Origin: Vidua macroura
Taxonomy: Eukaryota; Chordata; Aves; Passeriformes; Viduidae
Length of the DNA: 64,000 nucleotides
NCBI RefSeq assembly: GCF_024509145.1
Contig: NC_071594.1
Coordinates: 6,034,411-6,098,410, forward strand
Reading direction: 5' to 3'
The position numbers and the translations under genes were made by a program. The notes beneath the pieces are model-generated. The model did not search any database. It was given only the letters and a program-made list of their open reading frames with translations, and had not been told where the DNA came from. Positions 36,144 through 48,100 of this stretch are shown here, one piece after another; within the stretch, counting starts at the first letter, position 1; each line of letters begins with the position of its first letter.

Positions 36144-36193
36144 CTAAATGGCGTGGTTGCTGTAGCTGACGTAGGTCTGCTTGGTGGCCAGCG
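36144..36193 (-). CDS. GRM4: GRM4 coding exon 10: C-terminal tail and stop (aa 897-912)
   Basis: 50 nt after a TCTCCTTCCAG acceptor. The first two bases finish an alanine codon, followed by LATKQTYVSYSNHAI and a TAG at 36144-36146. This tail is the GRM4 signature (mammals differ only at a few Ser/Thr positions), and its last residues form a PDZ-type ligand. The exon is too short to appear as an ORF and was located by translating the minus strand. Confidence 0.96.
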
Positions 36194-39100
36194 CTGGAAG
36201 GAGACACAGAGCTCACGTGGGTCATTAGCAGAGGCCACCTTCCCCTCCTGGCTCCTGTCCCATCCCCCTGACCCGGCCATCGTGCCAGGAGGTGCCGGCA
36301 GGGATGTGGCAGGGTTTGCTCAGGGATCTGGGCAGTGCTGGCACCTGGGGTCCTGCCCTGAGCCCCGCAGCAGCTGTGGGTGCTCCCGAAGGACACTGCA
36401 CCCCGAAGAGAGCCCCAGGATGTGCCATGAGCAGCGGGAATGTGGTCTCAGGCTCCCGTCCACTCCCCTCAGCAACCTCCTACAGACAGACCCAGAGGTG
36501 CTGCACCTTCCCAAAGCTCAGCCTGTTCCAGCCAGCCCTGCCTGGGACAAATCGTGGGGTCCCAGGGGGTTTTGGGATCCCAGCTGGGTGTCCCACACAG
36601 CTGGTCACCACTCCATAGCAGCTGGGAGTGGAGCAGCAGGGCACAAAATCAACCACCCTGGCTGTCCCCTCATCCAGAGGGTGCCACAGGGACACAACCC
36701 TGCTGCCACCCCCAGCTTCCCCTGCCCTCAGACGCACCAGGAGAGGAGGCAGCGATGGCTCCAAAGCCACCACACGTCCCAGGGTGGCACTGGGGGGCAC
36801 AGCAAAAGCCACAGAGCAATGAAGCCTCCCACCCCCTGCAGCGCTGTGCCACTGCCCTGGGTGGGGACAACGCTCTGCCGAGACCCAGGAGGTCCCCAGG
36901 CACCACGGGGTCAGCAGGCACAGCAACACCCTGCAGCCAAGGGCACGGGCAGGTGCTGGCACAGATGGCACAGCCTGGGACACCCTGAGGAGCACAAAGG
37001 TGTCCCCACAGGGAGGGGACACCAGCAGCTCGCAGTGCCTGGCTGGCAGTGGAACCTTGCTGCAGGTTTCCAGCTGGTGTTCCCAGATAACAATTAGATA
37101 GAGCAGAAGGAATTGGAGCTGACAGAGCTATTTGTTAGCTGCGATGTTTTCGTAGCTGATCTGCCCGTATCAAAGCCCTGTGAATTATTTATTCTGTTGT
37201 TTATTTAAGGATACGTGACCCGGCGGTGACAGAGTGAAAAATGTCCCCTCGGTGCTGCGCTGACGTCCCCCTGCGCCTCCCGCCCCCAGCGCTGCTGCCG
37301 TGCCCGTTCCCTCCTGGGCACCACAGGAGCTGCCAGCCCTGCTCACTGTGAGCTCCCCCAGCCCTGCGTGACTCCTGCTGGACTCAGGGATGTGCAGATG
37401 GAGCTCGGCTCTCCCCGTTCCCGTTTATGATCCTCAGAGGATCCCGCTGCGAGCCCCCGCGGGAGCCGCCTCACCTTGCGTTTCCAGGTTCTCGCAGAGC
37501 TCCGACTTGGCCTCTCCGTTGGGGCGGAACCCTCCCTTCTGAGAGAACTTGTTGGACATGGTGGCTGCTGTCACCACCGCCTTGAGGCTCCGCTTGCGCT
37601 TGGGGACGTTCTGCTCCGGGTGGAAGAGGATGATGTACACCTTGGGCATGTAGAGCATGCCCAGGGACACCGAGGCACTCAGACTCACCGAGATGGTGAG
37701 CGTCGTGGTCTGGATGTACATCTGCAAGACACAAGGCCACCAGCTGAGAGCCCAAGCCCCTGTGGGATCCAAAAGGGAAAGGAGGAAACGGGGAAACGAG
37801 GGAAAGTTGGGGTTGAATGAAAGGAGTGGGGAGGCAGCGCTGCAATGTTGGCAGTGCTGGGTGTTCAAGGGGAGCTTTGATGCTCCGCCAGCCTCAGGGC
37901 AGGAGCTGCAAGGCTGGTGCTGGGCACAGCAAGGGCCCCCAATGCCAGGGCACGCCCCACTGCCCTTCTCCCTTCAACAGGTAATTCCCATTCCCCAGCT
38001 GACTCCTGGGCTCTTGTCATGTAAGTCACATATTACACACCGACGCTGCCTTTTTGCAGTCAAAACTAATTTCACGCTCACTGTCCAGGACTAACAGTGA
38101 CAGATGTTTTCCAAAATGAAAGCCCATTAATCTGACTGTAGAATAATCCATTTTTCTATGGAGAGCAGTTGGCAGGCTCCTCTCAAGCCGGGGCATCTGA
38201 AGCAGGTGGCAACTGGAAGCAGAGACCCCCTCCTCTGCCCATCCCACCTCTCAGGGAGGCCAGGAGGACAAGTCCCTGCTCCATGGGCATCCCTGCTCTG
38301 CCAGCATCTGGCTCCTTCCTCTCCAGCATCCCCTTCTCCACCAGGCAGTTCTGAGGCTCTGGGGAGGAGCAGGGAGGGGGCTCTGGGTCTCCAGATGCCT
38401 TTGCACACACCTGTGTGCAGGTAACCCACGAGGCTTTAGAAGGAGCCTTAAAGCAATTCCTGAACTTCACCCGATTCCATGTCCAGGGGTTCACAGGTGG
38501 GATTTCACACCCTCTGAGGAGGCAGCACCTGGAGGAGCCAGGGAAGCCTGGGGGCCACAGCAGCAGCCAGAGCAGGGGTCCCCATGTGCCCAGGGGCACA
38601 CATTTCACCTGAGGGTTTCTGAAGTGAAGAGGTGCTGGAGAGCACACGCGAGGCAGAGACTCTGCACAGCTCCTGAGAGCGAGAGCTGGTGGGACACATC
38701 TGCTCCAGGAGCCCCCCAGGACCCACAGGTCCCACCTGTGACCCTGCAAAGCCAACCAGCACCTGGCCCCGAGCGTTCCAACTCAGCCCCAGAGGGAAAA
38801 TGCCACCAAGCTGGTTCTGAGTCAACTGAAAAACTTTGGTTTGTCCCCAGAATAAAACCTCCTGCTGTCACACGCGCCGGTTTGTTTGTTCCACCTTCTC
38901 TCTCTAGGCAGTTTTTGGAAATAAAAATGTCATTTCATCAAGCAAAGTCAAAACATATCTCTGTGCCAGAATATGTGCACTTTTTTATTTCTTCCTTTTT
39001 TTTTTTATCCACTCCAACTCTCCAAATTCTGCCACGGGTGTCCTGGACTGGCCAGGAATGAGGGAAACACTGAGACCCCCAACTCCAGGCACCCCAAGCC

Positions 39101-42100
39101 CTGCCTGGGAACCAGCACAGCGTGACCCTGCTGGGGCACGGCTCAGCTCAGCACCCCTCATCTCCCTGGCTCCCTGCCTTCCCTTGCCAATCCAGCAATT
39201 TCTGTATTTTGTGCCTCTGCAGAGAGTCCCCCCTCCCTGTGCCTTGGGGCTTGGAGGCGTTTCAGCACGGAGGGAGAGAGCAGCTGAGCTGAGCTGAGCC
39301 GAGCTGAGCTGAGCTCAGACATCTCCCCCCTCGCTCCTGGGCCAGTTCTCCCAGTGCTGCCGGGGACTCCCCTGTGCTGGGACCCCGCTGGCCCCAGCCC
39401 CATCTCCCCACCCCGCTCTCTGCCTCCTGCAGCACTTTTGGGGTCTCCCAGAGCCACTGTGGCAACCTTCCCCCCACGATGTGTTTGCAGGAAGCGTTTT
39501 CCTGCCCGCTCCAGCCTCCGCAGCCGTGCCTCGCCGCAGCAAACCCCTCACCAGCTCAGACAGGAATATTTTTAGCCTGGAGCCTCCACACAGCCGTGCA
39601 ACTCTGCTCAGTTAACCTTTTGCCACTGCAAAAAATGACCATTTCTCACAGTTTCACTTCCCACTCTCTTAATTGGCTTCCAGCCCAGGACCTCGCTTTG
39701 CCCCTCCGTTAACAACACTGGAGCTTCCTCCGGAGCCCTGGGAGGTGTGAGCTGTGCTTATTGAGCAAGTTCCAGCTCCTGCTGCCTCGTGGGCTGGATC
39801 AAAGGGCCCAGGCAGCCCCGGCTCAGGGCGATGACGCTGAGGGACAGCAGTAACCCAAAATGACCCCACAGCAGCCCCCAAACCCTTTGCTGTGCTCAGC
39901 TTTGCCCAGGGCTGAGCTGAGCTCAGTCCTGCCCGAGGAAGCAGCCCAGGCTTGAGGCACAGCCCAGGCTTGTGCCTGTCCCACAGCAAATCTCTGCATT
40001 AATGGGAAGCTGCCCCCACACTAAATCCACGCCTGGCCCCACTACAAGGGGTTTTGCACCGTGGTGGGTGCTGGGGAAGGGCAAACCTGCTCAGCACTCC
40101 GAACACCACGGGACAGTCCCTCTCACTCCTTCCCTTCTCTCTTTTCCCTGGCTAAAAGCGAATGTGATAAACAGGGAAGCAGACAATGACTCCACTGTTC
40201 TGCTGCCACCTTATCAGCACAGGAAATTGTCTCTTTCTTTAGATGCTCTGTTACTGCTATTTCTGTAATCCGCCGGGATCGGCGGGGATGAGAGCTTCTT
40301 TTCAGAAAAGGCTTGGGGGACTTGTTACAATAATGTGCCACCTCCATGCAAAGTTGTGGGCACGAGGTAAAGCAAATAAAAGTAAAACTGGGGATTGTAA
40401 TCCAACTCCTCCAGACCACGAGGAAGGCTTTGCTGCAGCCCTGCAGCCTCAGCTGGGGTCAGGGCAGGAGTCCCAGGGGTTCACGGGTGAGGGTTTGCCC
40501 TGTGACATCCTCAGGACTTCAGCCATGAGAGGACAGCCCAGACAATACTCCTGGATTTCCTGTTCTCAAGGGTGCAGACACTCCACGGAGCCCAGGAGGC
40601 CCTCAGTCCCAGCAGCAGTGGGGTGAAGGGGATGGGATCCCTCCCCACGAGCTGGGGGTGCCCCGTGGAGCATCCCCAGAGCACCACGTGGGTGATGCCA
40701 ATGCCAGTGCCCCCAGCTGTCACCCCAAGGACACGTCAGAGCCACACCCTCCGTGCAGGCTGTGCAACAGCTCCTTTTCCACCTTTTTCTCCCCAAGAGG
40801 GCAAACCAACAACTAAAGCACTGAGGGAGCCCCAATCACCTGCTGCTCTCTCCAGCCTCATTTGAGCACATCCATCATCCCTCAGCTGTGGCCCAGGGAC
40901 ACTCAGAGCTCATTCCCATGGCCTGGAGATACTCAGAGCCCATTCCCACATCGGCAGAGCAGAACTCCAACCTGGAATCCCAAAGCCCCTCGAGGATTGG
41001 CTCAGCAGGCTCGAGGCAGGGCCGGGCTGTGAGACAGAGCTCCACTTCCGAGGGGAGTTGGGAACATCACTTTTTCCACCTCTAATCAGCTTGTTAGCAG
41101 CCTAATAACAGAGCAGGCCTGTGCATTACAACCCCCAACGAGAGGCACAGCCTATTGTGGAGCTGCTGCCTGACAGGCAGCGTTCAGCAGCCCTAAATTA
41201 TCCCGTGACAAGCTGCAGTGAAGAGGTGAGCAACCTTGCGCATAATCTACAATCATTATCATTTCCATCTTTATTACCCACAGTATGCCAAGCACATTAA
41301 GGAGGCTTTCAGGGAGCTTTTGTTTTGCAATAATTTCTTTAAAAACCTGCTTTCTTGTTAGTATCTCCCCTGCCATCTCATCAAAATGGAAATGGCGCAA
41401 AAGGCTCCATTTATTTCCCCTAATTCTCCTTCACACTTCCAGCCAGAGAAGGCCTGGTGGGACCTTCTGGTTGAGCCAAGGTCAGAGGTGGCCGGGCAGA
41501 CTCAGCCTCCTCGAGGGAGGGATGCTCTGAGAAAAGATGCTCCAGGACACAACAAACTCAGGTGTCCACAGCAAAAGCTCCCTCAGCAAACCTTGGCAAC
41601 AGGTGTGTCCTAAAGCCACGGTGTCAGCAGCATGGGGACACACTCGGGGGATCCAGAGAGGGATCTGGGTGCTGGGACACCCCAGGGATTTCCAGGGAAC
41701 AGCAGCTCCAAGGTTTGTTCATCAGAGCAGCGCTGGGCTGGCAGGCGGGAGCTGTTTGCGTTTGACAGAAACGCGATGATTCCTGTTTTGGCTGGCAGGC
41801 AAAGGGATTTGGGTCTCATTCATGAGATTTTTATTCTTTGTTCTTAATCCCTCGCACTTCAGCACGGAGCCTCATCCAGGCTGGCCTCGGTCCCATGGGA
41901 ACTCAGCACTGGGAACAGGGGCCAGCTGGGCAGCACCGGGTCCCTTTCTGTGCAGAAACTGTGCCCATGATAGCTGGGACCTGCCCCGGGGGCTCATCCT
42001 CCCCCAGCCCACGCAGCAGCAGCCTGTGCTGCCCACTGCCCCCACCCACGAGGGGCAGTGGGGCCAACAGAGCACGGAAAACTTCCCACCCTAATTCCCA

Positions 42101-45100
42101 AGCTGACCAAGCTGCAGGGAAGGTCTCCTCTTGCTCAAAACACCACAGCCTCTCCCAGCCCTGCAAACCCACACCAGCCAGGCCTCTCCCCTCCTCCCTT
42201 ACCTTTTCCGCCGACTGCGACGTCCCAAAAAATATCGGGATGAAGGCTAACCACACAATGCAAGTCGTGTACATGGTGAACCCAATGGGCTTGGCTTCGT
42301 TAAAGGTCTCCGGGACCCCGCGGGTCTTAATGGCGTACACAGTGCAGGTGACCATGAGGAGCATGCTGTACCCGAGCAAACAGATGAGGGACAGGTCCGA
42401 AATGTCACATTTGAGGATGCCCCGGGCAAAGTGGGGGTTTGTAGTCCGCTGGTCCTCGTAGTCAATGACAGAGTGGGACGGGTCCACGATGAACCAGATG
42501 CAGACGCCGACGAGCTGCAGGGAGATGAGGCTGAAGGTGATGACCAGCTGCGACGCGGGGCTGATGAAGCGCGGGGCGCTCACCGACTTCTTGCCCTGCT
42601 CGAAGATGCGGTAGATGCGGTTGGTCTTGGTGAGCAGCGCGGCGTAGCTGATGCTCATGCCCAGCCCCAGGAAGATGCGCCGCAGGGAGCAGGTGCTGAG
42701 GTCGGGCTCGGCGATCATCAGGAAGGTGGTGGCGTAGCAGAGGAAGATGCCCGTGAGCAGGACGTAGCTGAGCTCCCGCCCCGACGCCTTGACGATGGGC
42801 GTGTCGTTGTAGCGCACGAAGGTGATCACCACGAACAGGGTGGCGATGATGCCCACGATGGCGATGAACACGGGCACCACGGCCCAGGGCGAGCTCCACT
42901 CCAGCTTGATGATGGGGATGGGCGTGCAGCTGGTGTGGTTCTCGTTGGGCCGCTCGTTGAAGTGGCAGCGCTTGCAGTGGAACTCGTCCAGCTGGTACTG
43001 GTAGCCGTCGCAGCGCTCGCAGTGCCAGCAGCAGGGGATGCCCTTCACCAGCTTCTTCCTCTCGCCCGGCTTGCAGGGCAGGCTGCAGATGGAGCTGGGC
43101 TGCTGGCTCCCGCCCCCCGGCCACAGCATGTTCTCCACCTGCGGGGCAGATGGCACCAGCCATGCTGAGGGCACAGCGGGCACCTGCCGGGCACACCTGG
43201 GCACAGGGGATGCCCTGCCCTGCTTGGATCTGGACCCTCAACCCGTCAGCACATCCCACAAAGGGTCAGTCCCAGCCCAGCCTGGCATGGGTGAAGCCTT
43301 TTGGGAAGATTCAACAACAGGAACCCAAAATGAAGCCCCTCCTTCCCTGAGGAAATCCCATCTGCTCTGGTCTGGCTCTGTCTCCTGTCCCATAGCCAGA
43401 GTCCCTAGGGTGTGGTCACACGTGCTGAAGCACCAGTGTGTACCTGGGGGACACCTTCCCCTCTGTCCCCACCACCTTTGGCTGCCTGGCTTTGCACCCA
43501 GGGGCTCCCAGACTCTTCGTGGTGAGAAGAGAAACCTGCAGGACCTTCCCCTTGGACCACACCCTTACCTTGAGGTGCAGGTGATCTGTCCACTGCCCGA
43601 TGACTTTGTACTCAGGGGTGGAGTTCCTGATCTGGTACTGGTAGATGTCGTAACGCCCCGGAGCATCTCCGTTCTCATTGAATGTCACAGGAGTCCCGGC
43701 AATGCCTGTGGGAAAGGGGGGGGCTCAGCACCCACAGCACCCCCAGCAACCCCCACCCTGCTGATGGGCTCCAAGGGGGCTCTGGCCCCCTCGCTGCTTC
43801 TTCTAAGACAGGGGGAAAAGCAGCTTTAAAAGTTAAATCAAGTGAATTTTGGAGATAAACACTAATGAAAGGGAGGAAGAGAAGAATCAAGTGAGAGAGG
43901 AAAATAAATAAAAGAGACACTGTGGAGGAGATCAGAGGGTGGAGATAAATAGAAATAATAAGGGGACCAGACAGAAAATGTTTATTAAGGAGAAAGGGCA
44001 AAGATGTGCTTCCAGAGATCTGAGACAGACAAGGGCAGAGCAGCGGGAGGCAGTGGGACCTCTGCCAGCCGGGAGGGAGGAGCTGGCAGGGGGAGAGGCT
44101 GGGCAGGACAGCAGGTGAGGGCAGGGCAGCAGGTGAGGGCAGGATTGCTGCCAGATTTAACCTCCAAAGGCTCTCAGGAGATGTGGAAGCTCAGACCCGC
44201 TGCCCCCCCCTTCACGCTGCATTCGCAGTGCAGCCGCTGCCAAATGGTACCACAAATTAACTGTGGGTGCTGCTGCGTGACCCACACTGGGGACAAGCAG
44301 AGACCCCCCGGGTCCCAGGGCTGCTCCTGCCACCGCCCCAGGGCACAGCAGACCTGAGAAGTTGACGTTGCGGATGTACTTGAGCAGCTCCACGCCGTCC
44401 ACCGGGTCCATGCGGGGGCACAGCCCCACCTTGCCGGGGCACAGGTTCTTGTGCATGTTGTGCAGGGCGTGTCCCATGGCGTAGACGGCGTCGATGACGA
44501 ACTGCACCTTCCCCTCCTGCTCGTACGAGGAGTCCTGGCCGATCCTCTCCCGGTCTGCGGGGACAGGGGAAGGGGGTTCCACCTCCTGTGCCCCAGCCGT
44601 GCCCCCCAGGATGTGTCTGCTGCACCCCAAACCCTTGGCAACGAGCCCACCCTGGACTGGAGCAGCTGGAAATTCCAACCCCGCTCCCAAACCTGCACAG
44701 CCAGGGGACACGCAGCCAAGGAACATTCCCTGGGGAATACCCAGCCAACCTCCTCGTTGGGAGGCTCTGAAAATGTGGGTGCTGCACCCTGCTGTGCTTC
44801 CAAGAGCCCTCGGGATGTCAGGATGTCACGTCCCCGTGCCGTGGGACAGCCCTGAACTCCCAACAGGATGCAGGCTGGGCTGTGACCGGCATCCCACCCT
44901 CACCCCTGCATGCTTCATCCCTCCTTCATCTCCCAGGGGTTTCCACCAACTCAGGCTCCACCAGCGGTGTCAAGGACTGCCCAGGAAGCATCCATCACTG
45001 CCTGCCGGTCCCCCGCTCACTCCCAAAGCCTCCGGCCACGCCACTCCCCTTGTCACCCCCTGTCACCCCCCCTGCCTTGCTGACCCCACAGCCTCCCCGG

Positions 45101-48100
45101 CTGGCAGGATCCTGCAAGGATCTGGCAATTACCAGTGACAGCTGCCTTCCCCCCTGTCATAACCGCCCTTAATGGGCCCACAAACATGTTAATCACTTAG
45201 CAGAAGACACCGATTAACGCAGCACGCCGTTAATTACAGCTAAGAGAGCATCTCCCAAGGGACACCACGGCTATGGAGAGCTCCGGCCTCTGCCCCTCCA
45301 TGCCTGCCCCGAGGCACGGCCGGGCATCCTGCCAGGCCTCCAGTGGGAAGGAGGGCTTGTCAGGGAGCCGAGGGCACGAAAGCCACGCCAGGGTGCTCAA
45401 AATTAACTCCAGCTCCACCACGCAGGGACCCACCCAATGCGAGGTGGCATTCACGGGGACGGCAGGGGACCAAGCACCAGGTGCTGACCCCTTCCTTCCC
45501 TGCTGTGGGGGAGTGGGATGAAGCTCCAGCAAGAGGGGACAGTCCCGTGAGCCCTGCTGGAGGTCCCTGTGCCGGGACCTGTGCCACTGATGTGACACTA
45601 AAGCAAACTGATAACAAACTGACCGACAGGAAAAGATGATATCACGGAGGTGAATTCATAGCCCATCCTTCAAAGTTATAAAAACGCTTTTGGAATGTGG
45701 AGATTACTCATGCAAAGCCCGGCAGGTGATCCCTCCTTCCACATTATTGACAGGAGTCATTAATCTTCTCCCTCAACTTCAGGCCCTTCCCCATATTCAT
45801 CTCCGAAGGCGCAGACAGGCCACTCTGTCTTGTCAAGATAATTACCCATTAAAAGAGGAGCTGTAATAGACTGTCCAGGGAGCTGAGCCCATGGGGATGT
45901 CACAGCCCTGCCACCATCCACAGCACCGTCCTGCCCAGGGCACACACAGGGCCCGGGGCCGGTCCCTTACAGCTTCTCAGCTTCCCTCAGTCACCTCATC
46001 CCAAAATCCAACCCACTGCAATAGCACAGGCTGTGGAGGCTGCCTTTTCATCCCTGTGCCAAGGCTGAGCAGTGCAGATAAGGACACATCCCTGGGGCTG
46101 TCCCTCTGTCTGTCAGCACCTTGCCCCCGGCCCCAGCTGCTTTTTTCCAGACGGGAATTAGGCCGGTGCACAGAGGGGCAATGAGGAGCAGACAGCCGAG
46201 GCTTGTTCCCAACCTGGAGACAATAAATCTCTGCCACGCTCCAATAGATGAGGGCCACGGAAGGGAGGTGACCTGCTGATTATAATAGCAGGGTCGTGCA
46301 TCATTCTACAGGGCTGGTAATTAATTTTCAAGAGCGTGACGAGGCTCGGCGGCCCCCTCGGAGGAGGGACGCAGCTCTTCCCCGGCGGCAGATGAGACGG
46401 GATTAGAATCAATTCCCAGCACACCACTGGTCCTGCCTTTTGGCAGGAGTTAATCAAAATCACTCCCAGCACATCTGTGGGGAGCTGGGGATGGAGAATC
46501 TCCAAATCTTGTGGGTGCTGGCGGCAGCACCCAGCACCCCTTGCCTCGTTTTTGGGCTGGGTGAGCCCATCCAGGAGCAGGGACTGTCCCTCCACGTGGG
46601 AGGCTTGTGGCAAACATGTGATGGGTGCTAGGGCTGGTCTCAGGGGTAACACAGGCAGCTGCCATCAGGAATTCCATCAGCTCAGCCCTCACCTTCCTCC
46701 CAGCCCTCCCATCCAGGAACGGGAGCCAGGAGCTGTCTGGTTCAGAGTGGGATCCTTTGGTTTGGTTTTTGGGGTGGAATAAACTAACCAAGCTGGCATT
46801 TCTTGGCCACGTTGGGCTCTACCCAAACCTGAGAGAAACAGCCCCAAACCGGGTGTTTGCATCAGCCCTGCAAGGAAGGAGCTCGTGGATCTGCAGGGGC
46901 AGGTGATTTGCTTCAGCAGGCGTTAGTTCCCTGCTCTATCTGCCAAGCAATCACTCGGGAGATGGTTTATTTGCTGACAAATTCCGATGATTTACAGACA
47001 GCTCCTAGGACATTTGCCACATCGTAGTTTCAGCTGCTTCCACTGACACCTTGGCTCTGAAATATCACCTGTTTAAAAGCTGCATCACGGTGGAGATGAG
47101 GAGATCAGCACTCGCAGGGCCTGCTCATGCATCTCCTGGTGCCGAGGGTTCCGTGATGCTCTGGAGAAGGATGAGGAGCTCTTGGCTACCCAAGGCCATG
47201 GCCACGGGCCAGTTTCCTGGCGTGCTCTTGCTGCTTGCTCAGCTCCCACCCACCCAGATCACCAGATGAACCCTTGGGGAATGCCTGCAAGGACAAGGAT
47301 GTGGAAGCACCATCTCACCCATCCTCAGTGGTGAAAGCAGGGGGAAAACAAAACCTTCACCATCCAACTTCGCAGGCACAGCCAGGTCTCTCTGTCTGAC
47401 GGCACACGATGGCTTCCAAAGACATCCCTCCCAAGGGGACGAAGGGACGCGCCAATGTCCCCAAGTCCTGCCACGTCGCAGCCCGCGAGCCACGGCGCCG
47501 TCATCTGTCTTCAGGCGGTGCCAGGCAGGCAGTAAATCTCTCCCATCTCTCAGTAAACATGTCACCTCCCCAAGCCTCCAACCATCACCTGACAGCAGCG
47601 CTGTCAGCAAGACAGATCCCCGGCTGCCTTGTTTACTGCACTCGTCCCTAAAGCCTCTTTTGGCTGGAAATGACTCAAAATGCACAGAGGGGCTTGGGGA
47701 AGGAGCTGGGAACCTCGAATCGGGATCCCCACCAGGATCAGAAAAACTCCATGCTCACAAGCAGAACCACACCCCCCATGAGCCGCCACCTCCCACAGCA
47801 GCCCCCCAAGCTCTTACTGGTGCATTTCTTGATGCTGCTGCCCTTCCTGAGCGCATGCCGGCTCAGCTTGCAGTGGAAATTCTCCTCCCAGAACTCGGCA
47901 AACCAGATGTTCCTGCGGTTGTTGTCCAGGGTCCTGCTGGAGAAGTAGCGGTCGAAACCTGCCCGGGGAGAAAGCGGATGGAGGGGATAAATCCCGAGGA
48001 TGACTGAGGGATGCATCACTCATTGCCAAGTTCCCCAGGCAGAGGGGAAGGGAGCTGTTGTGAGCGATGGGGACACACCAGAGTGTGGTGGGATTGTGTC

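Larger units (their letters stand above)
37722..42202 (-). other. GRM4: GRM4 intron 8 (4481 bp, between TM6 and TM7 exons)
   Basis: GT-AG intron, phase 0. The exon-8 frame stays open for about 100 codons into it, down to 41903. It contains a GAGCT pentamer array (39284-39315) and an AT-rich candidate element (41140-41420). No additional exon is recognised. Confidence 0.9.
44555..47817 (-). other. GRM4: GRM4 intron 5 (3263 bp)
   Basis: GT-AG intron, phase 1. It contains several AT-rich, low-repeat stretches listed as candidate noncoding elements (45150-45260, 45640-45890, 46190-46345). No exon is recognised. Confidence 0.9.

Noticed and set aside
36153..37097. 314-codon plus-strand open frame, the second longest in the window
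   Set aside because: Overlaps the last GRM4 exon and intron 9 in antisense. Composition is low-information His/Ser/Pro/Gly with no domain. High GC content explains its length.
41152..41400. 82-codon minus frame in GRM4 intron 8 as a cassette exon
   Set aside because: No family similarity, no convincing flanking splice sites, and inclusion is not known in the family. Treated as a candidate noncoding element.
42431..43168. 245-codon plus-strand open frame
   Set aside because: Exactly antisense to GRM4 exon 8. Its His/Val/Asp/Gly-rich content follows from the GC-rich codon use of the real exon.
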